A stretch of 64,000 nucleotides of DNA from Pelomonas sp. SE-A7 (GCF_030345705.1 NZ_JAUASW010000001.1:1550001-1614000); one strand, 5' to 3'; shown: positions 6,938-15,466, numbered from the stretch's first letter. Translations and numbers: made by a program. The notes: generated by a model not told the origin, from the letters alone.

Positions 6938-8724
6938 CAGCCGTGCTTGGCCAGCTGCTTTCGGATCGCTGCGGCATCACGCAGGCGCTGCGCTGAGCCG
7001 TCGGCATCCAGCAGCACCACGGTAACGTCCTTGCCGGCGCTCTTCATCCGCATCGCCAGGCAGCGCCCGGCTTCCTCGGTGTAGCCGGTCTTGGACAGGC
7101 GAATGTCCCAGCCCTTGGCGCCGACCAGGCGGTTGGTGTTGCGCACCTCGCGGGCCTTGCCATTGACCGGCACACGCGTCTTGTCGTCGGCCGTGATGCG
7201 GGCGATCTCGGGATAGCGTGCCGCGGCGGCCATGATCCTGGCCACCTCGCTGGCGGTCGAGACATTTGACGGCGACAGGCCGGTCGGCTCGACCAGGGTG
7301 GTGCGGGTCAGGCCCAGGCTGCGGGCCTTGGCCTGCATGGCCAGGACGAAGGCATTGCTGCCGCCCGGAAAGCTGCGCGCCAGGGCTGAGGCCGCGCGGT
7401 TCTCCGAGGCCATCAGGGCCAGGCTCAGGGCCGCCTGGCGCGTCATCTCGGCACCCACCGGCACGCGCGACAGGCTGTGCTTCAGCGTGTCCACGTCCTC
7501 TCGGACGATTCGCAGTTTCTCGTTCGGATCCTGCTTGGCATCGAGCACCACCATGGCCGTCATCAGTTTGGTCAGCGAGGCGATGGGCACGACGGCATCG
7601 GCGTCCTTGGCCATCAGCACCTTGCCGCTGTCGTCGTCGAGCACCAGGGCGTGGCGAGCATTGACCGGCAGGCGCATGACACCGGTCGGCGTTGCCGCAT
7701 CGGCGGGCTTGGCCAAGGCGGCCGGATGAGCCGCGGCGGCCGGCGCGGGGCTGGCGACAGGCGCTGGCTGCACCTGGCCGGAGGCCTTCTGGTTCTGTGC
7801 CTGGACCAGCACGCTGGCGCAGGCCAGGGCCAGCGCGGGCAGGGCCAGCTTCCAGCCGGTGGCATGGGGTTGGGGTGTCATCAGTCTTTCTATCCTCTGG
7901 AGCAGCCGACCTCCCCGCGCCGAGAGGGCCAGGTTGGCTGTGGGGGGCAATGCCTCGTCAAGGCAGGACAGCTCGGCAAGCGCCTGCGCCACGCGGCGGG
8001 AGTCGCCCAGGGACTGGGCGGCGATTGCATCGGCCACCTGCTCGCGTTCATCCCGCATGCGGGACGACAGCCACCAGACGACCGGATGGAAGAACAGCAA
8101 GGCCTCGACCAGGCTCTGCAGCAGATTGAACAGATAGTCCCAGCGCCGCACATGGGCCAGCTCATGGGCCAGCAGGGCCTCCAGCATGGGCACGGGAAGG
8201 CGGCTCAGCAAGGCCGCCGGCAGCAGAACGACCGGGCGCCAGAAACCCACGGTCAGCGGGCTGCCGATGCCGTCGAACAAGCGAAGCGGAATGCTGCGCC
8301 GCAGGCCCAAGCGATGCGCCAGCGCATCGAGGCGCGCCTGCCAGACGACCGATGCCGGCGCAGCCTGATGGCGCAACCGGGCCACCCAGGCCAGGCCCAG
8401 GCCCAAGCGCACACCCATCAAACCTACGCCGCAGGCCCAGCCGTTGACCAGGGCCGGCAGCAGCTCCTGCATCTGCAGCAGCCAATCCGGCAGTTCAACC
8501 AGTTCAGTCAGTTCGCCAGGATCCTGAGTCAACAGCCACAGCAGATGCACTAGCGGCAACAGCAGGCAGGCCAGCAGCGCGAGGCCGCAGACCGCATAGC
8601 GCCAGCGCGGATCGGCACGGCGCAGGCTCCAGAGCAGCAGTACGGCGGCACCGCCGAGCAGCAGGCCCTGCCAGACGAAGTTCAGCAGCGCCCAGCCCAG
8701 GGCGGGAATCAGCGGCTCGATCAC
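6937..8724 (-). CDS. BlaR1-like M56 metallopeptidase fused to an S11 D-alanyl-D-alanine (endo)peptidase
   Basis: 595 aa. Residues 1 to about 290 resemble BlaR1/MecR1: several membrane helices and the zinc site HELAHVRRWDY (HExxH at about 187-191). A final membrane helix at about 288-310 and a Pro/Ala-rich linker follow. Residues about 350-595 form a complete S11 serine peptidase of the PBP7/PbpG type: SLTK (nucleophile Ser383), SEN (about 438-440) and KTG (about 544). BlaR1 and MecR1 carry a class-D beta-lactamase-like sensor here, so the S11 domain is an unusual replacement. The start codon overlaps the repressor gene by 4 nt. Inferred role: sense cell-wall peptides or beta-lactams in the periplasm and cleave the repressor inside. 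Confidence 0.85.
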   Translation of the reverse strand: MIEPLIPALGWALLNFVWQGLLLGGAAVLLLWSLRRADPRWRYAVCGLALLACLLLPLVHLLWLLTQDPGELTELVELPDWLLQMQELLPALVNGWACGVGLMGVRLGLGLAWVARLRHQAAPASVVWQARLDALAHRLGLRRSIPLRLFDGIGSPLTVGFWRPVVLLPAALLSRLPVPMLEALLAHELAHVRRWDYLFNLLQSLVEALLFFHPVVWWLSSRMRDEREQVADAIAAQSLGDSRRVAQALAELSCLDEALPPTANLALSARGGRLLQRIERLMTPQPHATGWKLALPALALACASVLVQAQNQKASGQVQPAPVASPAPAAAAHPAALAKPADAATPTGVMRLPVNARHALVLDDDSGKVLMAKDADAVVPIASLTKLMTAMVVLDAKQDPNEKLRIVREDVDTLKHSLSRVPVGAEMTRQAALSLALMASENRAASALARSFPGGSNAFVLAMQAKARSLGLTRTTLVEPTGLSPSNVSTASEVARIMAAAARYPEIARITADDKTRVPVNGKAREVRNTNRLVGAKGWDIRLSKTGYTEEAGRCLAMRMKSAGKDVTVVLLDADGSAQRLRDAAAIRKQLAKHG

Positions 8725-9104
8725 GACTGCCCTCCCCGGTCCAGCAGCTGCTGGATCTCGGCGCGCTCCTTGGCGCTGACATGGCCTTTCAGCGCGGCCA
8801 GCACCAGGGCCTTGCCCGAGCCGGCGAAGGCCTTGGCGATCAAGTCCTTGAGCAGCTTGGTCTGCAGCTTGTCCTGGGCTTGCGCCGGGGCGTAGAGATG
8901 GGGGCGCTGGCTCTCGTCACGGTTGACCAGGCCCTTGCTGTTCATCACCTGCAGCTGGCGCAGCACGGTGGCATAGCTGGCCTCGGGTCGCTCGGCCAGC
9001 AGGGCTTCATGCACCTGCTTGGCATCGGCCGCGCCTATGCGCCAGAGCACGCGTAGCAGGTCGAGCTCTGCGGCGGTGGGACGGGGAGTGGTGGCCTGAG
9101 GCAT
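8721..9104 (-). CDS. BlaI/MecI/CopY-family transcriptional repressor
   Basis: 127 aa winged-helix repressor with typical BlaI spacing: PTAAELDLLRVLWRIG at the start, a recognition region (SYATVLRQLQVM), a wing (GLVNRDESQRPHLYAP) and a C-terminal dimerisation helix. BlaI proteins repress their own operon until a partner M56 protease is triggered. The partner is the next gene, overlapping by 4 nt. The predicted promoter places the transcription start 1 nt or so before the ATG, so the message would be nearly leaderless, in keeping with the absence of a ribosome-binding site upstream. Probable targets are this gene, the M56-S11 gene and the flavoenzyme behind it. Confidence 0.9.
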   Translation of the reverse strand: MPQATTPRPTAAELDLLRVLWRIGAADAKQVHEALLAERPEASYATVLRQLQVMNSKGLVNRDESQRPHLYAPAQAQDKLQTKLLKDLIAKAFAGSGKALVLAALKGHVSAKERAEIQQLLDRGGQS

Positions 9105-9111
9105 GGGCCGC

Positions 9112-9140
9112 AGAATAGATGTTCTAGAACTCGTTGTCTA
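9112..9140 (-). promoter_or_regulatory. Predicted promoter of the blaI-like operon
   Basis: Read on the minus strand: TAGACA (-35; 9140-9135), exactly 17 nt, then TATTCT (-10; 9117-9112). The first hexamer matches consensus at 5 of 6 positions, the second at 4 of 6. Initiation would fall near 9105, next to the ATG at 9104. Confidence 0.65.
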
Positions 9141-9153
9141 GAACTTTTGTTCT
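9121..9153. promoter_or_regulatory. Operator-like cluster of GTTCT/AGAAC half-sites
   Basis: A perfect palindrome GTTCTAGAAC (9121-9130) lies in the spacer of the predicted promoter. A second site follows, AGAAC-tttt-GTTCT (9140-9153), and TCTAGAAC is repeated directly at 9123 and 9137. Paired dyads over a promoter are typical of BlaI/MecI operators, though this sequence differs from the TACA/TGTA sites of firmicutes. Confidence 0.65.
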
Positions 9154-9155
9154 GA

Positions 9156-9536
9156 TTATTCAGGCAGGCCGCGCTGGAGAGCCTGGCGCCGGGCTTGCGC
9201 CGGCTCGAAGGCCGCGCACAGGCGCTGCATCAGCCGCTCGGCCTTGGCGCTGTTGTCCTGGCCCAGGTTGCAGACATAGACATCCAGCGTCACCCCGCCC
9301 CGCTCCGGCCAGGTGTGGATGGCCAGGTGGGATTCGGCCAGCAGCACCACGCCGGTGATGCCGCTCTGCGTCTCGCCGGGCGCCGGTTCGAAACGGTGGA
9401 ACAGCTCAGCCACGGCACCGAGGCCGGCCTCGGCGACGGTGGCCACGCAGAGCTCGCGCAGTGCGGCGCAGTCGCTCATCAGGCGCTGGTGGGGATCGCA
9501 GCCGACGAGGTCGGCGGTCAGGTGCAGGCCGTTCAC
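9156..9536 (-). CDS. speH: S-adenosylmethionine decarboxylase proenzyme (prokaryotic SpeH/SpeD class 1B type)
   Basis: 126 aa with a GTG start at 9536; an upstream frame extension would run through moaD and has no family similarity. The self-cleavage site is clear: AESHLAIHTWPERG, where the Ser after Glu becomes the pyruvoyl group. GVTLDVYVCNLG follows, also typical of the family. The enzyme makes decarboxylated AdoMet, the aminopropyl donor for spermidine-type synthesis, and could serve the aminopropyltransferase at 1895-3481. It lies 10 nt after moaD, at the end of the alaA-hom-thrC-moeA-moaD operon. Confidence 0.85.
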   Translation of the reverse strand: MNGLHLTADLVGCDPHQRLMSDCAALRELCVATVAEAGLGAVAELFHRFEPAPGETQSGITGVVLLAESHLAIHTWPERGGVTLDVYVCNLGQDNSAKAERLMQRLCAAFEPAQARRQALQRGLPE

Positions 9537-9546
9537 GAGCGGAGTA

Positions 9547-9798
9547 TCAACCGCCGGTGACCGGTGGGAAGAAAGCCACCTCGGCGCCCTCGCCGATGAG
9601 CGCCGCTTCGTCGCACATCTGCTTGTCCAGCGCGCAGCGAACGGCGCGACCGCGGGCCAGGGCGCTGGCATGAGGTTCGCCCCGCGCGATCAGGCGGTCG
9701 CGCAGCTCGCCGAGGCTGAGGCCGGCTGCGTCGTCGAATTGCTCGCTGGAACCCAGGGCTTCGCGCAGCGAGGCGAAATAGCGGACGGTGACGGTCAT
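9547..9798 (-). CDS. moaD: Molybdopterin synthase sulfur-carrier subunit MoaD
   Basis: 83 aa, beta-grasp (ubiquitin-like) protein starting MTVTVRYFASLREALG and ending in the required Gly-Gly (FFPPVTGG), whose C-terminal thiocarboxylate donates sulfur to make the molybdopterin dithiolene. Its ATG overlaps the moeA stop by 4 nt. The usual partner gene moaE is not next to it and is not in this window. Confidence 0.92.
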   Translation of the reverse strand: MTVTVRYFASLREALGSSEQFDDAAGLSLGELRDRLIARGEPHASALARGRAVRCALDKQMCDEAALIGEGAEVAFFPPVTGG

Positions 9799-11024
9799 GA
9801 CAACAACTGGGAGAAAGGCAGGAAGCGCACGAAATCGCCGGCCGCGATGGTCCGGCCGGGCGGGTTGTCCACCAGGCCGTCACCCCAGACCGCCGAGCTG
9901 AGCACGCCCGAACTCTGGTTGGGGAACAGGTCCAGGCCACCTTCGTCGTTCAGCCGCACGCGCAGGAACTCGCGGCGCTTGTCGGCCTTGGGCCAATCGA
10001 ATTCCGCTCGCAGCGGTAGGCTGCGCGGCGCCAGGCGGGCCGCCCCCTGCAGCCTGAGGATCAGCGGCCTCACCAGCAGCAGGAAGGTCACGAAGCTGGA
10101 CACCGGGTTGCCCGGCAGGCCGACGAAATACGCGGCGCCGACCTGACCGAAGGCCAGCGGCTTGCCGGGCTTGATCGCGATCTGCCAGAGATCGAGCCGG
10201 CCTTCGGCCTGCACGGCCGGCCGCAGATGGTCTTCCTCGCCGACCGAGACGCCACCGGAAGTGATGATCAGGTCCGATTGCACAGTCGCTTCGCGCAAGG
10301 CGGCGCGGGTGGCGTCGAGCTGGTCTGGGACTATGCCCAGGTCTATCACCTCGCAGCCCAGCCCCTGCAGCAGGCCTCGGAGCGTGAAGCGGTTGCTGTT
10401 GTAGATCGCGCCGGGCTTGAGCGGTTCGCCCGGCATCACCAGCTCGTCGCCCGTGGAGAACAGCGCAACGCGAACACGTCGCGACACCTTGAGCTGTGCA
10501 GCGCCGACCGAAGCAGCCAATCCCAAGGCCGCCGCATCCAGGCGATGGCCGGCAGCCAGCACGCTGCTCCCCTGCTGCACGTCCTCGCCGCGGCGGCGTA
10601 TCCATTGGCCGCTCTGCACTTCGGTGTTGACGCGGACACTGCCGAGGCCATCACCAGCGATGGCTTCGCATTGCTCCTGCATCACCACGGCGTCGGCGCC
10701 GACCGGGATTTGCGCGCCGGTGAAGATGCGGGCCGCCGTGCCCGGTTGATGCGCACCAGCGATCACACCTGCCGGCACCCGCTGCGACACAGGCAGCACC
10801 GCGCCGAGCTCGGCAACGTCGGCAGCGCGCAGCGCATAGCCGTCCATGGCCGTGTTGTCGGCGGGTGGCACATCCAGCTGCGAACGGACTTCCTCGGCCA
10901 GCACGCGGCCCAGCGCCTCGGCCGTCGACAGCGTCTCGACTCGACCCAGCGGCTGCACCTGGCCCAGCAACTGGGACAGCGCCTCGTCAAGGCTACGCAG
11001 CGCGGGCCGGACGGGTTCAGACAT
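9795..11024 (-). CDS. moeA: Molybdopterin molybdenumtransferase MoeA (first copy)
   Basis: 409 aa. MoeA inserts molybdate into adenylated molybdopterin. Visible landmarks are DVPPADNTAMDGYALR near the start, RIFTGAQIPVGADAVVMQE, VALFSTGDELV, IYNSNRFTL and the SGGVSVGEEDH loop; near the end GLPGNPVSSFVTF. Length fits the family. It overlaps thrC by 8 nt and moaD by 4 nt. A second moeA lies at 48741-50027 and is clearly divergent, so the two may have different roles (for instance bis-MGD versus other cofactor forms). Confidence 0.93.
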   Translation of the reverse strand: MSEPVRPALRSLDEALSQLLGQVQPLGRVETLSTAEALGRVLAEEVRSQLDVPPADNTAMDGYALRAADVAELGAVLPVSQRVPAGVIAGAHQPGTAARIFTGAQIPVGADAVVMQEQCEAIAGDGLGSVRVNTEVQSGQWIRRRGEDVQQGSSVLAAGHRLDAAALGLAASVGAAQLKVSRRVRVALFSTGDELVMPGEPLKPGAIYNSNRFTLRGLLQGLGCEVIDLGIVPDQLDATRAALREATVQSDLIITSGGVSVGEEDHLRPAVQAEGRLDLWQIAIKPGKPLAFGQVGAAYFVGLPGNPVSSFVTFLLLVRPLILRLQGAARLAPRSLPLRAEFDWPKADKRREFLRVRLNDEGGLDLFPNQSSGVLSSAVWGDGLVDNPPGRTIAAGDFVRFLPFSQLLS

Positions 11025-12408
11025 GGTCGCGGATGAACTGCTGGACCTGAGCGGCGTCGGCCTTCATCACGCTCACGCGCTTGGGCAGGGCTTCGATGTG
11101 CTCAAGGCCGGCCGGGCGCGGCGGCTCGATGTCCAGCGCCTCGCGAATGGTCGCGGCGAACTTGGCCGGCAGCGCCGTCTCCAGCACCAGCATAGGAACG
11201 CCGGGCTCGCGTTGCACCAGGGCGACCTTGAGGCCGTCGGCTGTGTGGGTGTCTATCAGCTGGCCATAGCGCTGGTGGCAGAGCTTGATGGTCGCAAGCC
11301 GGTCGGCATGGGAGGAGCGGCCCGAGACGAAGCCAAAGCGGGCCATGCCGGCCTTTTCTTCGCCGCGCAGCACGAAGCCCCCGGCGCCGAAAAGGGTCTT
11401 GATCCGGAAGCCGTCGCGGCCCAGCAGGTCGTAGACGAAACGCTCGAAATTGCTGGCCTTGGAGATGTCCATCGAGGGGCTTGAGGTCTCGTGCGTCTCG
11501 GCGCTGCCGCGCGGACGGTAGGCCCCGGTGCGGAAGAACTCGTCCAGCACATCGTTCTCGTTGGTGGCCACCACCAACTTGGCAATCGGCAGGCCCATCA
11601 TGCGGGCTACGTGGCCGGCGCAGACGTTGCCGAAATTGCCGGAAGGCACGCAGAAGCTGACCTTCTCCGCATTCGTCTTCGTGGCCTGCAGATAGCCGGC
11701 GAAGTAGTAGACGACCTGGGCCAGCAAGCGCGCCCAGTTGATCGAATTGACCGTGCCAATCTTGTACTGGCGCTTGAACGCCAGGTCGTTGGACACGGCC
11801 TTGACGATGTCCTGGCAGTCGTCGAACACGCCTTCGATGGCGATGTTGTGGATGTTGGCGTCCTGCAGGCTGAACATTTGCGCCTGCTGGAAGGGGCTCA
11901 TGCGGCCTTGCGGCGAGAGCATGAAGACATTGACGCCCTGTTTGCCCCGCATCGCGTACTCGGCTGCGCTGCCGGTGTCGCCCGAGGTGGCGCCCAGGAT
12001 GTTGAGCGTCTCGCCGCGCCGGCCCAGCTCGTACTCGAAGAGCTGGCCCAGCAGCTGCATGGCCATGTCCTTGAAGGCCAGCGTCGGGCCATTGGACAGG
12101 GCCTGCAATGCGAGGCCAGGCTCCAACGTCTTCAGCGGCGTGATCTCTGGCGTGCCGAACACCTGCTCGGTGTAGGTGCGGCGCACGATGGCCCGCAGGT
12201 CGTCAGCCGGGATGTCGTCTATGTACAGGCTGAGGATCTCGAAGGCCAGGTCGGCGTACGAGAGGCTGCGCCACCGGTTCAGCGTGGCGCCGTCGACCTG
12301 CGGATAGCTGACCGGCATGTAGAGCCCGCCGTCCGGCGCCAGGCCTTCGAGCAGGATCTCGCAGAAGCGGCGTTCGGTCTTGTCTCCTCGCGTGCTGATG
12401 TACTTCAC
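11017..12408 (-). CDS. thrC: Threonine synthase
   Basis: 463 aa PLP enzyme converting O-phosphohomoserine to threonine. It begins MKYISTRGD and has the PLP lysine in SNGPTLAFKDMAMQLL, plus the phosphate-binding glycine region (GATSGDTGSAAEYA). Length matches the long proteobacterial threonine synthase class. Its ATG overlaps the stop of hom by 4 nt, and it completes the last step of the aspartate-to-threonine branch with that gene. Confidence 0.95.
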   Translation of the reverse strand: MKYISTRGDKTERRFCEILLEGLAPDGGLYMPVSYPQVDGATLNRWRSLSYADLAFEILSLYIDDIPADDLRAIVRRTYTEQVFGTPEITPLKTLEPGLALQALSNGPTLAFKDMAMQLLGQLFEYELGRRGETLNILGATSGDTGSAAEYAMRGKQGVNVFMLSPQGRMSPFQQAQMFSLQDANIHNIAIEGVFDDCQDIVKAVSNDLAFKRQYKIGTVNSINWARLLAQVVYYFAGYLQATKTNAEKVSFCVPSGNFGNVCAGHVARMMGLPIAKLVVATNENDVLDEFFRTGAYRPRGSAETHETSSPSMDISKASNFERFVYDLLGRDGFRIKTLFGAGGFVLRGEEKAGMARFGFVSGRSSHADRLATIKLCHQRYGQLIDTHTADGLKVALVQREPGVPMLVLETALPAKFAATIREALDIEPPRPAGLEHIEALPKRVSVMKADAAQVQQFIRDHV

Positions 12409-13715
12409 GCCAGCTCTTCCTTGCGCAGGCGGACGATGGGCGCCAGCACCGTGGGCAACGCCTGCATCTGGGCCAGCGCCTTGCTCATGCGGCCCTCCAC
12501 GGTCTCGTGGGTCAGGATGATCAGGTCGGTCTGCTTCTCGCCTTCGGCAGACTCGCGCTGCAGCACGGCATCGATGGAGATGTCGTGCTCGGCCAGGATG
12601 GTGGTGATGCGCGAGAGCACGCCGGCCTCGTCGGCCACGCGCAGGCGCAGGTAGAAGCTGGTCAGCACCTGGTCCATCGGCAGGATGGGCGTGTCGCTCA
12701 TCGCATCGGGGCGGAAGGCCAGATGCGGCACGCGGTGCTCGGGGTCGGCGGTATGCAGGCGGGTGATGTCCACCAGATCGGCAATCACGGCCGAGGCCGT
12801 GGGCTCGGAACCGGCGCCCTTGCCGTAATACAGCGTCGTGCCGACGGCATCACCCTGCACCACCACGGCGTTCATCGCGCCTTCGACATTGGCGATCAGG
12901 CGGTTGGCCGGAATCAGCGTCGGATGCACGCGCAGCTCGATGCCGTTTTCGCGACGACGCGTCAGGCCGAGCAGCTTGATGCGGTAGCCAAGCTGCTCGG
13001 CGTACTTGATGTCCGCCGCCTGCAATTGCGTGATGCCCTCGACATGGGCCTTGTCGAACTGCACCGGGATGCCGAAGGCGATGGCCGACATGATGGTGGC
13101 CTTGTGCGCCGCGTCGACGCCTTCGATGTCGAAAGTCGGATCGGCCTCGGCATAGCCCAGGCGCTGGGCTTCCTTCAGCACGCTGCCGAAGTCCAGGCCC
13201 TTGGAGCGCATCTCCGACAGGATGAAATTGGTCGTACCGTTGATGATGCCGGCGATCCATTCGATGCGGTTGGCCGTCAGGCCTTCGCGCAGCGCCTTGA
13301 TGATGGGAATGCCACCGGCCACGGCCGCCTCGAAGGCCACGATCACGCCCTTGGCATGGGCCGCGGCAAAGATCTCGGTGCCATGCACGGCCAGCAGGGC
13401 CTTGTTGGCGGTGACCACATGCTTGCCGGCGGCGATCGCCTCCAGCACCAGGGTCTTGGCCACGCCGTAGCCGCCTATCAACTCGACGACGATGTCGATC
13501 TCGGGGTTGGCGATGACCTTGCGGGCATCGTCCACCACCTCGCAGGCATCGCCGACGATGCTCTTGGCGCGGGCCTTGTCCAGGTCGGCCACCATGGCGA
13601 TCTCGATGCCGCGGCCAGCGCGGCCCCGAATCTCGTCCTGGTTGCGGCGCAGCACGTTGAAGGTGCCACTGCCCACGGTGCCAATGCCAAGCAGGCCAAC
13701 CTTGATCGCTTTCAT
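12405..13715 (-). CDS. hom: Homoserine dehydrogenase
   Basis: 436 aa from the ATG at 13715 (MKAIKVGLLGIGTVG); a longer frame to 13757 lacks family similarity. NAD(P)-binding GIGTVGSGT lies at the start, followed by VTANKALLA and the conserved catalytic stretch GIINGTTNFIL. A C-terminal ACT domain (about 355-430, RVADEAGVLSRITTILAEH) suggests feedback control by threonine. The enzyme reduces aspartate semialdehyde to homoserine. It lies 28 nt after alaA and is coupled to thrC. Confidence 0.95.
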   Translation of the reverse strand: MKAIKVGLLGIGTVGSGTFNVLRRNQDEIRGRAGRGIEIAMVADLDKARAKSIVGDACEVVDDARKVIANPEIDIVVELIGGYGVAKTLVLEAIAAGKHVVTANKALLAVHGTEIFAAAHAKGVIVAFEAAVAGGIPIIKALREGLTANRIEWIAGIINGTTNFILSEMRSKGLDFGSVLKEAQRLGYAEADPTFDIEGVDAAHKATIMSAIAFGIPVQFDKAHVEGITQLQAADIKYAEQLGYRIKLLGLTRRRENGIELRVHPTLIPANRLIANVEGAMNAVVVQGDAVGTTLYYGKGAGSEPTASAVIADLVDITRLHTADPEHRVPHLAFRPDAMSDTPILPMDQVLTSFYLRLRVADEAGVLSRITTILAEHDISIDAVLQRESAEGEKQTDLIILTHETVEGRMSKALAQMQALPTVLAPIVRLRKEELA

Positions 13716-13743
13716 CTTGCTGTCTCTGTTCTCTTGAAGGGGT

Positions 13744-14970
13744 TCAACGTCCCGCACGCTTGCGGTAGTGAGAAAGGAATCGCTCGATCCGGCCCACGGC
13801 GTCCTTGAGGTCGTCGGAGTTGGGCAGGAAGACGAGGCGGAAGTGATCGGGGGCGGTCCAGTTGAAGCCCGTCCCCTGGACGATCAGCACCTTTTCCTCG
13901 GCCAGCAGCTCGTAGGCGAACTGCTGGTCGTCCTCGATCGGGTAGATCTTGGGGTCCAGGCGGGGGAACATGTAGAGCGCGGCCTTGGGCTTGACGACCG
14001 AAACGCCGGGGATCTGGCTCAGCAGCTCATAGGCCAGGTCGCGCTGGCGGCACAGGCGGCCGCCGGGAGCGACCAGGTCCTTGATGCTTTGATAGCCCCC
14101 CAGGGCGGTCTGGATGGCCAGCTGGCCCGGCGTGTTGGCGCACAAGCGCATCGAGGCCAGCATGTTCAGGCCGGTGATGTAGTCGGTGGCATGGCGCTTG
14201 TCGCCCGAGACGATCATCCAGCCGGCACGGTAGCCGCAAGACCGGTAATTCTTGGACAAGCCGTTGAAGGTCAGGCACAGCACGTCGTCGGCCAGCGAGG
14301 CGATGCTGGTGTGGACGTTGCCGTCGTACAGCGTCTTGTCGTAGATCTCGTCGGCCATGATGATCAGCTGGTGCTGACGGGCCAATTCGACGATCTCCAG
14401 CAGCAGGCTGTCGGGATAGAGCGCGCCGGTCGGGTTGTTGGGGTTGATAACGACGATGGCCTTGGTCCGCGGCGTGATCTTGGCCCTGATGTCGGCGATG
14501 TCGGGGAACCAGTCGCTGCTCTCGTCGCAGACGTAGTGCACCGGATTACCGCCCGAAAGGGCCACGGCAGCCGTGTACAGCGGATAGTCGGGTGCCGGCA
14601 GCAAGACCTCGTCGCCGTTGTCCAGCAGCGCATTGAGCGCCATCACGATCAGCTCAGAGGCGCCGTTGCCGAGGTAGACGTCGTCAATGGTGACGCCGCT
14701 GATGTTTTTTTCCTGGCAGTAGTGGACGACTGCCTTGCGCGGTGCGAACAGGCCCTTGGAATCGGTGTAGCCGGCCGCATCCGGGAGGTTGCGGATCATG
14801 TCCTGGACGATCTCGTCCGGCGGCATCAGGCCGAAGGCAGCAATGTTGCCTATGTTCAGCTTGATGATCTTCTGGCCTTCTTCCTCCATCTGCCGCGCCT
14901 TGTCGAGCACGGGTCCACGGATGTCGTAACAGACATTGGCCAGCTTGCTGGACTTGGCGACGGGCTTCAT
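13744..14970 (-). CDS. alaA: Alanine aminotransferase AlaA-type (PLP-dependent)
   Basis: 408 aa from the ATG at 14970; the upstream extension to 15168 overlaps the divergent gene and has no similarity. It matches Escherichia coli AlaA along its length: SSKLANVCYDIRGPVL, VYLGNGASELIVMAL, CDESSDWFPDI, VINPNNPTGALY, and the PLP lysine in LTFNGLSKNYRSCGYR. It makes alanine from pyruvate with glutamate. It is the first gene of the operon that continues with hom and thrC. Confidence 0.9.
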   Translation of the reverse strand: MKPVAKSSKLANVCYDIRGPVLDKARQMEEEGQKIIKLNIGNIAAFGLMPPDEIVQDMIRNLPDAAGYTDSKGLFAPRKAVVHYCQEKNISGVTIDDVYLGNGASELIVMALNALLDNGDEVLLPAPDYPLYTAAVALSGGNPVHYVCDESSDWFPDIADIRAKITPRTKAIVVINPNNPTGALYPDSLLLEIVELARQHQLIIMADEIYDKTLYDGNVHTSIASLADDVLCLTFNGLSKNYRSCGYRAGWMIVSGDKRHATDYITGLNMLASMRLCANTPGQLAIQTALGGYQSIKDLVAPGGRLCRQRDLAYELLSQIPGVSVVKPKAALYMFPRLDPKIYPIEDDQQFAYELLAEEKVLIVQGTGFNWTAPDHFRLVFLPNSDDLKDAVGRIERFLSHYRKRAGR

Positions 14971-15091
14971 CACGGGACGCAGACTCCGGAGGCAAAAGTA
15001 GAATTTGACCACAGGGTAGCAGGGCTTTCCCCAGGGTCGCCCAGGCCGCTTTCGCAAACTACGCAGGCTCGCTTCGCCGCGGACCCCACTG

Positions 15092-15466
15092 ATGAAATTC
15101 CAGCTCGACGAGCCGCAAGGCGGCAACAGCATCTCCAAGCACGATGGCCAATGTGTCTGGGTCAACAACCAGCCGAACCGCTCCAGCCTGCTGGTGCCCT
15201 GGCGGGGTGAAGTCCAGGCCTGGCCGCTGGCCCGGTTCGAAGACCTGAGCGAACAACATTTCGAACAGATTCTTGCGCTCAGACCCGAGCTTGTGGTGTT
15301 CGGCAGCGGCGGCCGGATCCGCTTCGCGCCGCCGCGGCTTTACCGCTCGCTGATCGAGGCGCGCATTGGCATCGAAACCATGGACCTGGCCGCTGCCTGC
15401 CGCACCTACAACGTGCTGGCCTCCGAGGGCCGGGCCGTGCTGGCAGCCCTGTTGATTGACGCCTGA
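15092..15466 (+). CDS. Mth938-like domain protein (NDUFAF3 family)
   Basis: 124 aa single-domain protein, beginning MKFQLDEPQGGNSISKHDG. The Mth938 fold is recognisable from the central ELVVFGSGGRIRFAPP and the final METMDLAAACRTYNVLASEGR-like region (IETMDLAAACRTYN here). Human NDUFAF3 helps assemble respiratory complex I; the function of bacterial single-domain forms is not settled. It is transcribed divergently from alaA, with 121 nt between the two starts. Confidence 0.8.
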   Translation: MKFQLDEPQGGNSISKHDGQCVWVNNQPNRSSLLVPWRGEVQAWPLARFEDLSEQHFEQILALRPELVVFGSGGRIRFAPPRLYRSLIEARIGIETMDLAAACRTYNVLASEGRAVLAALLIDA

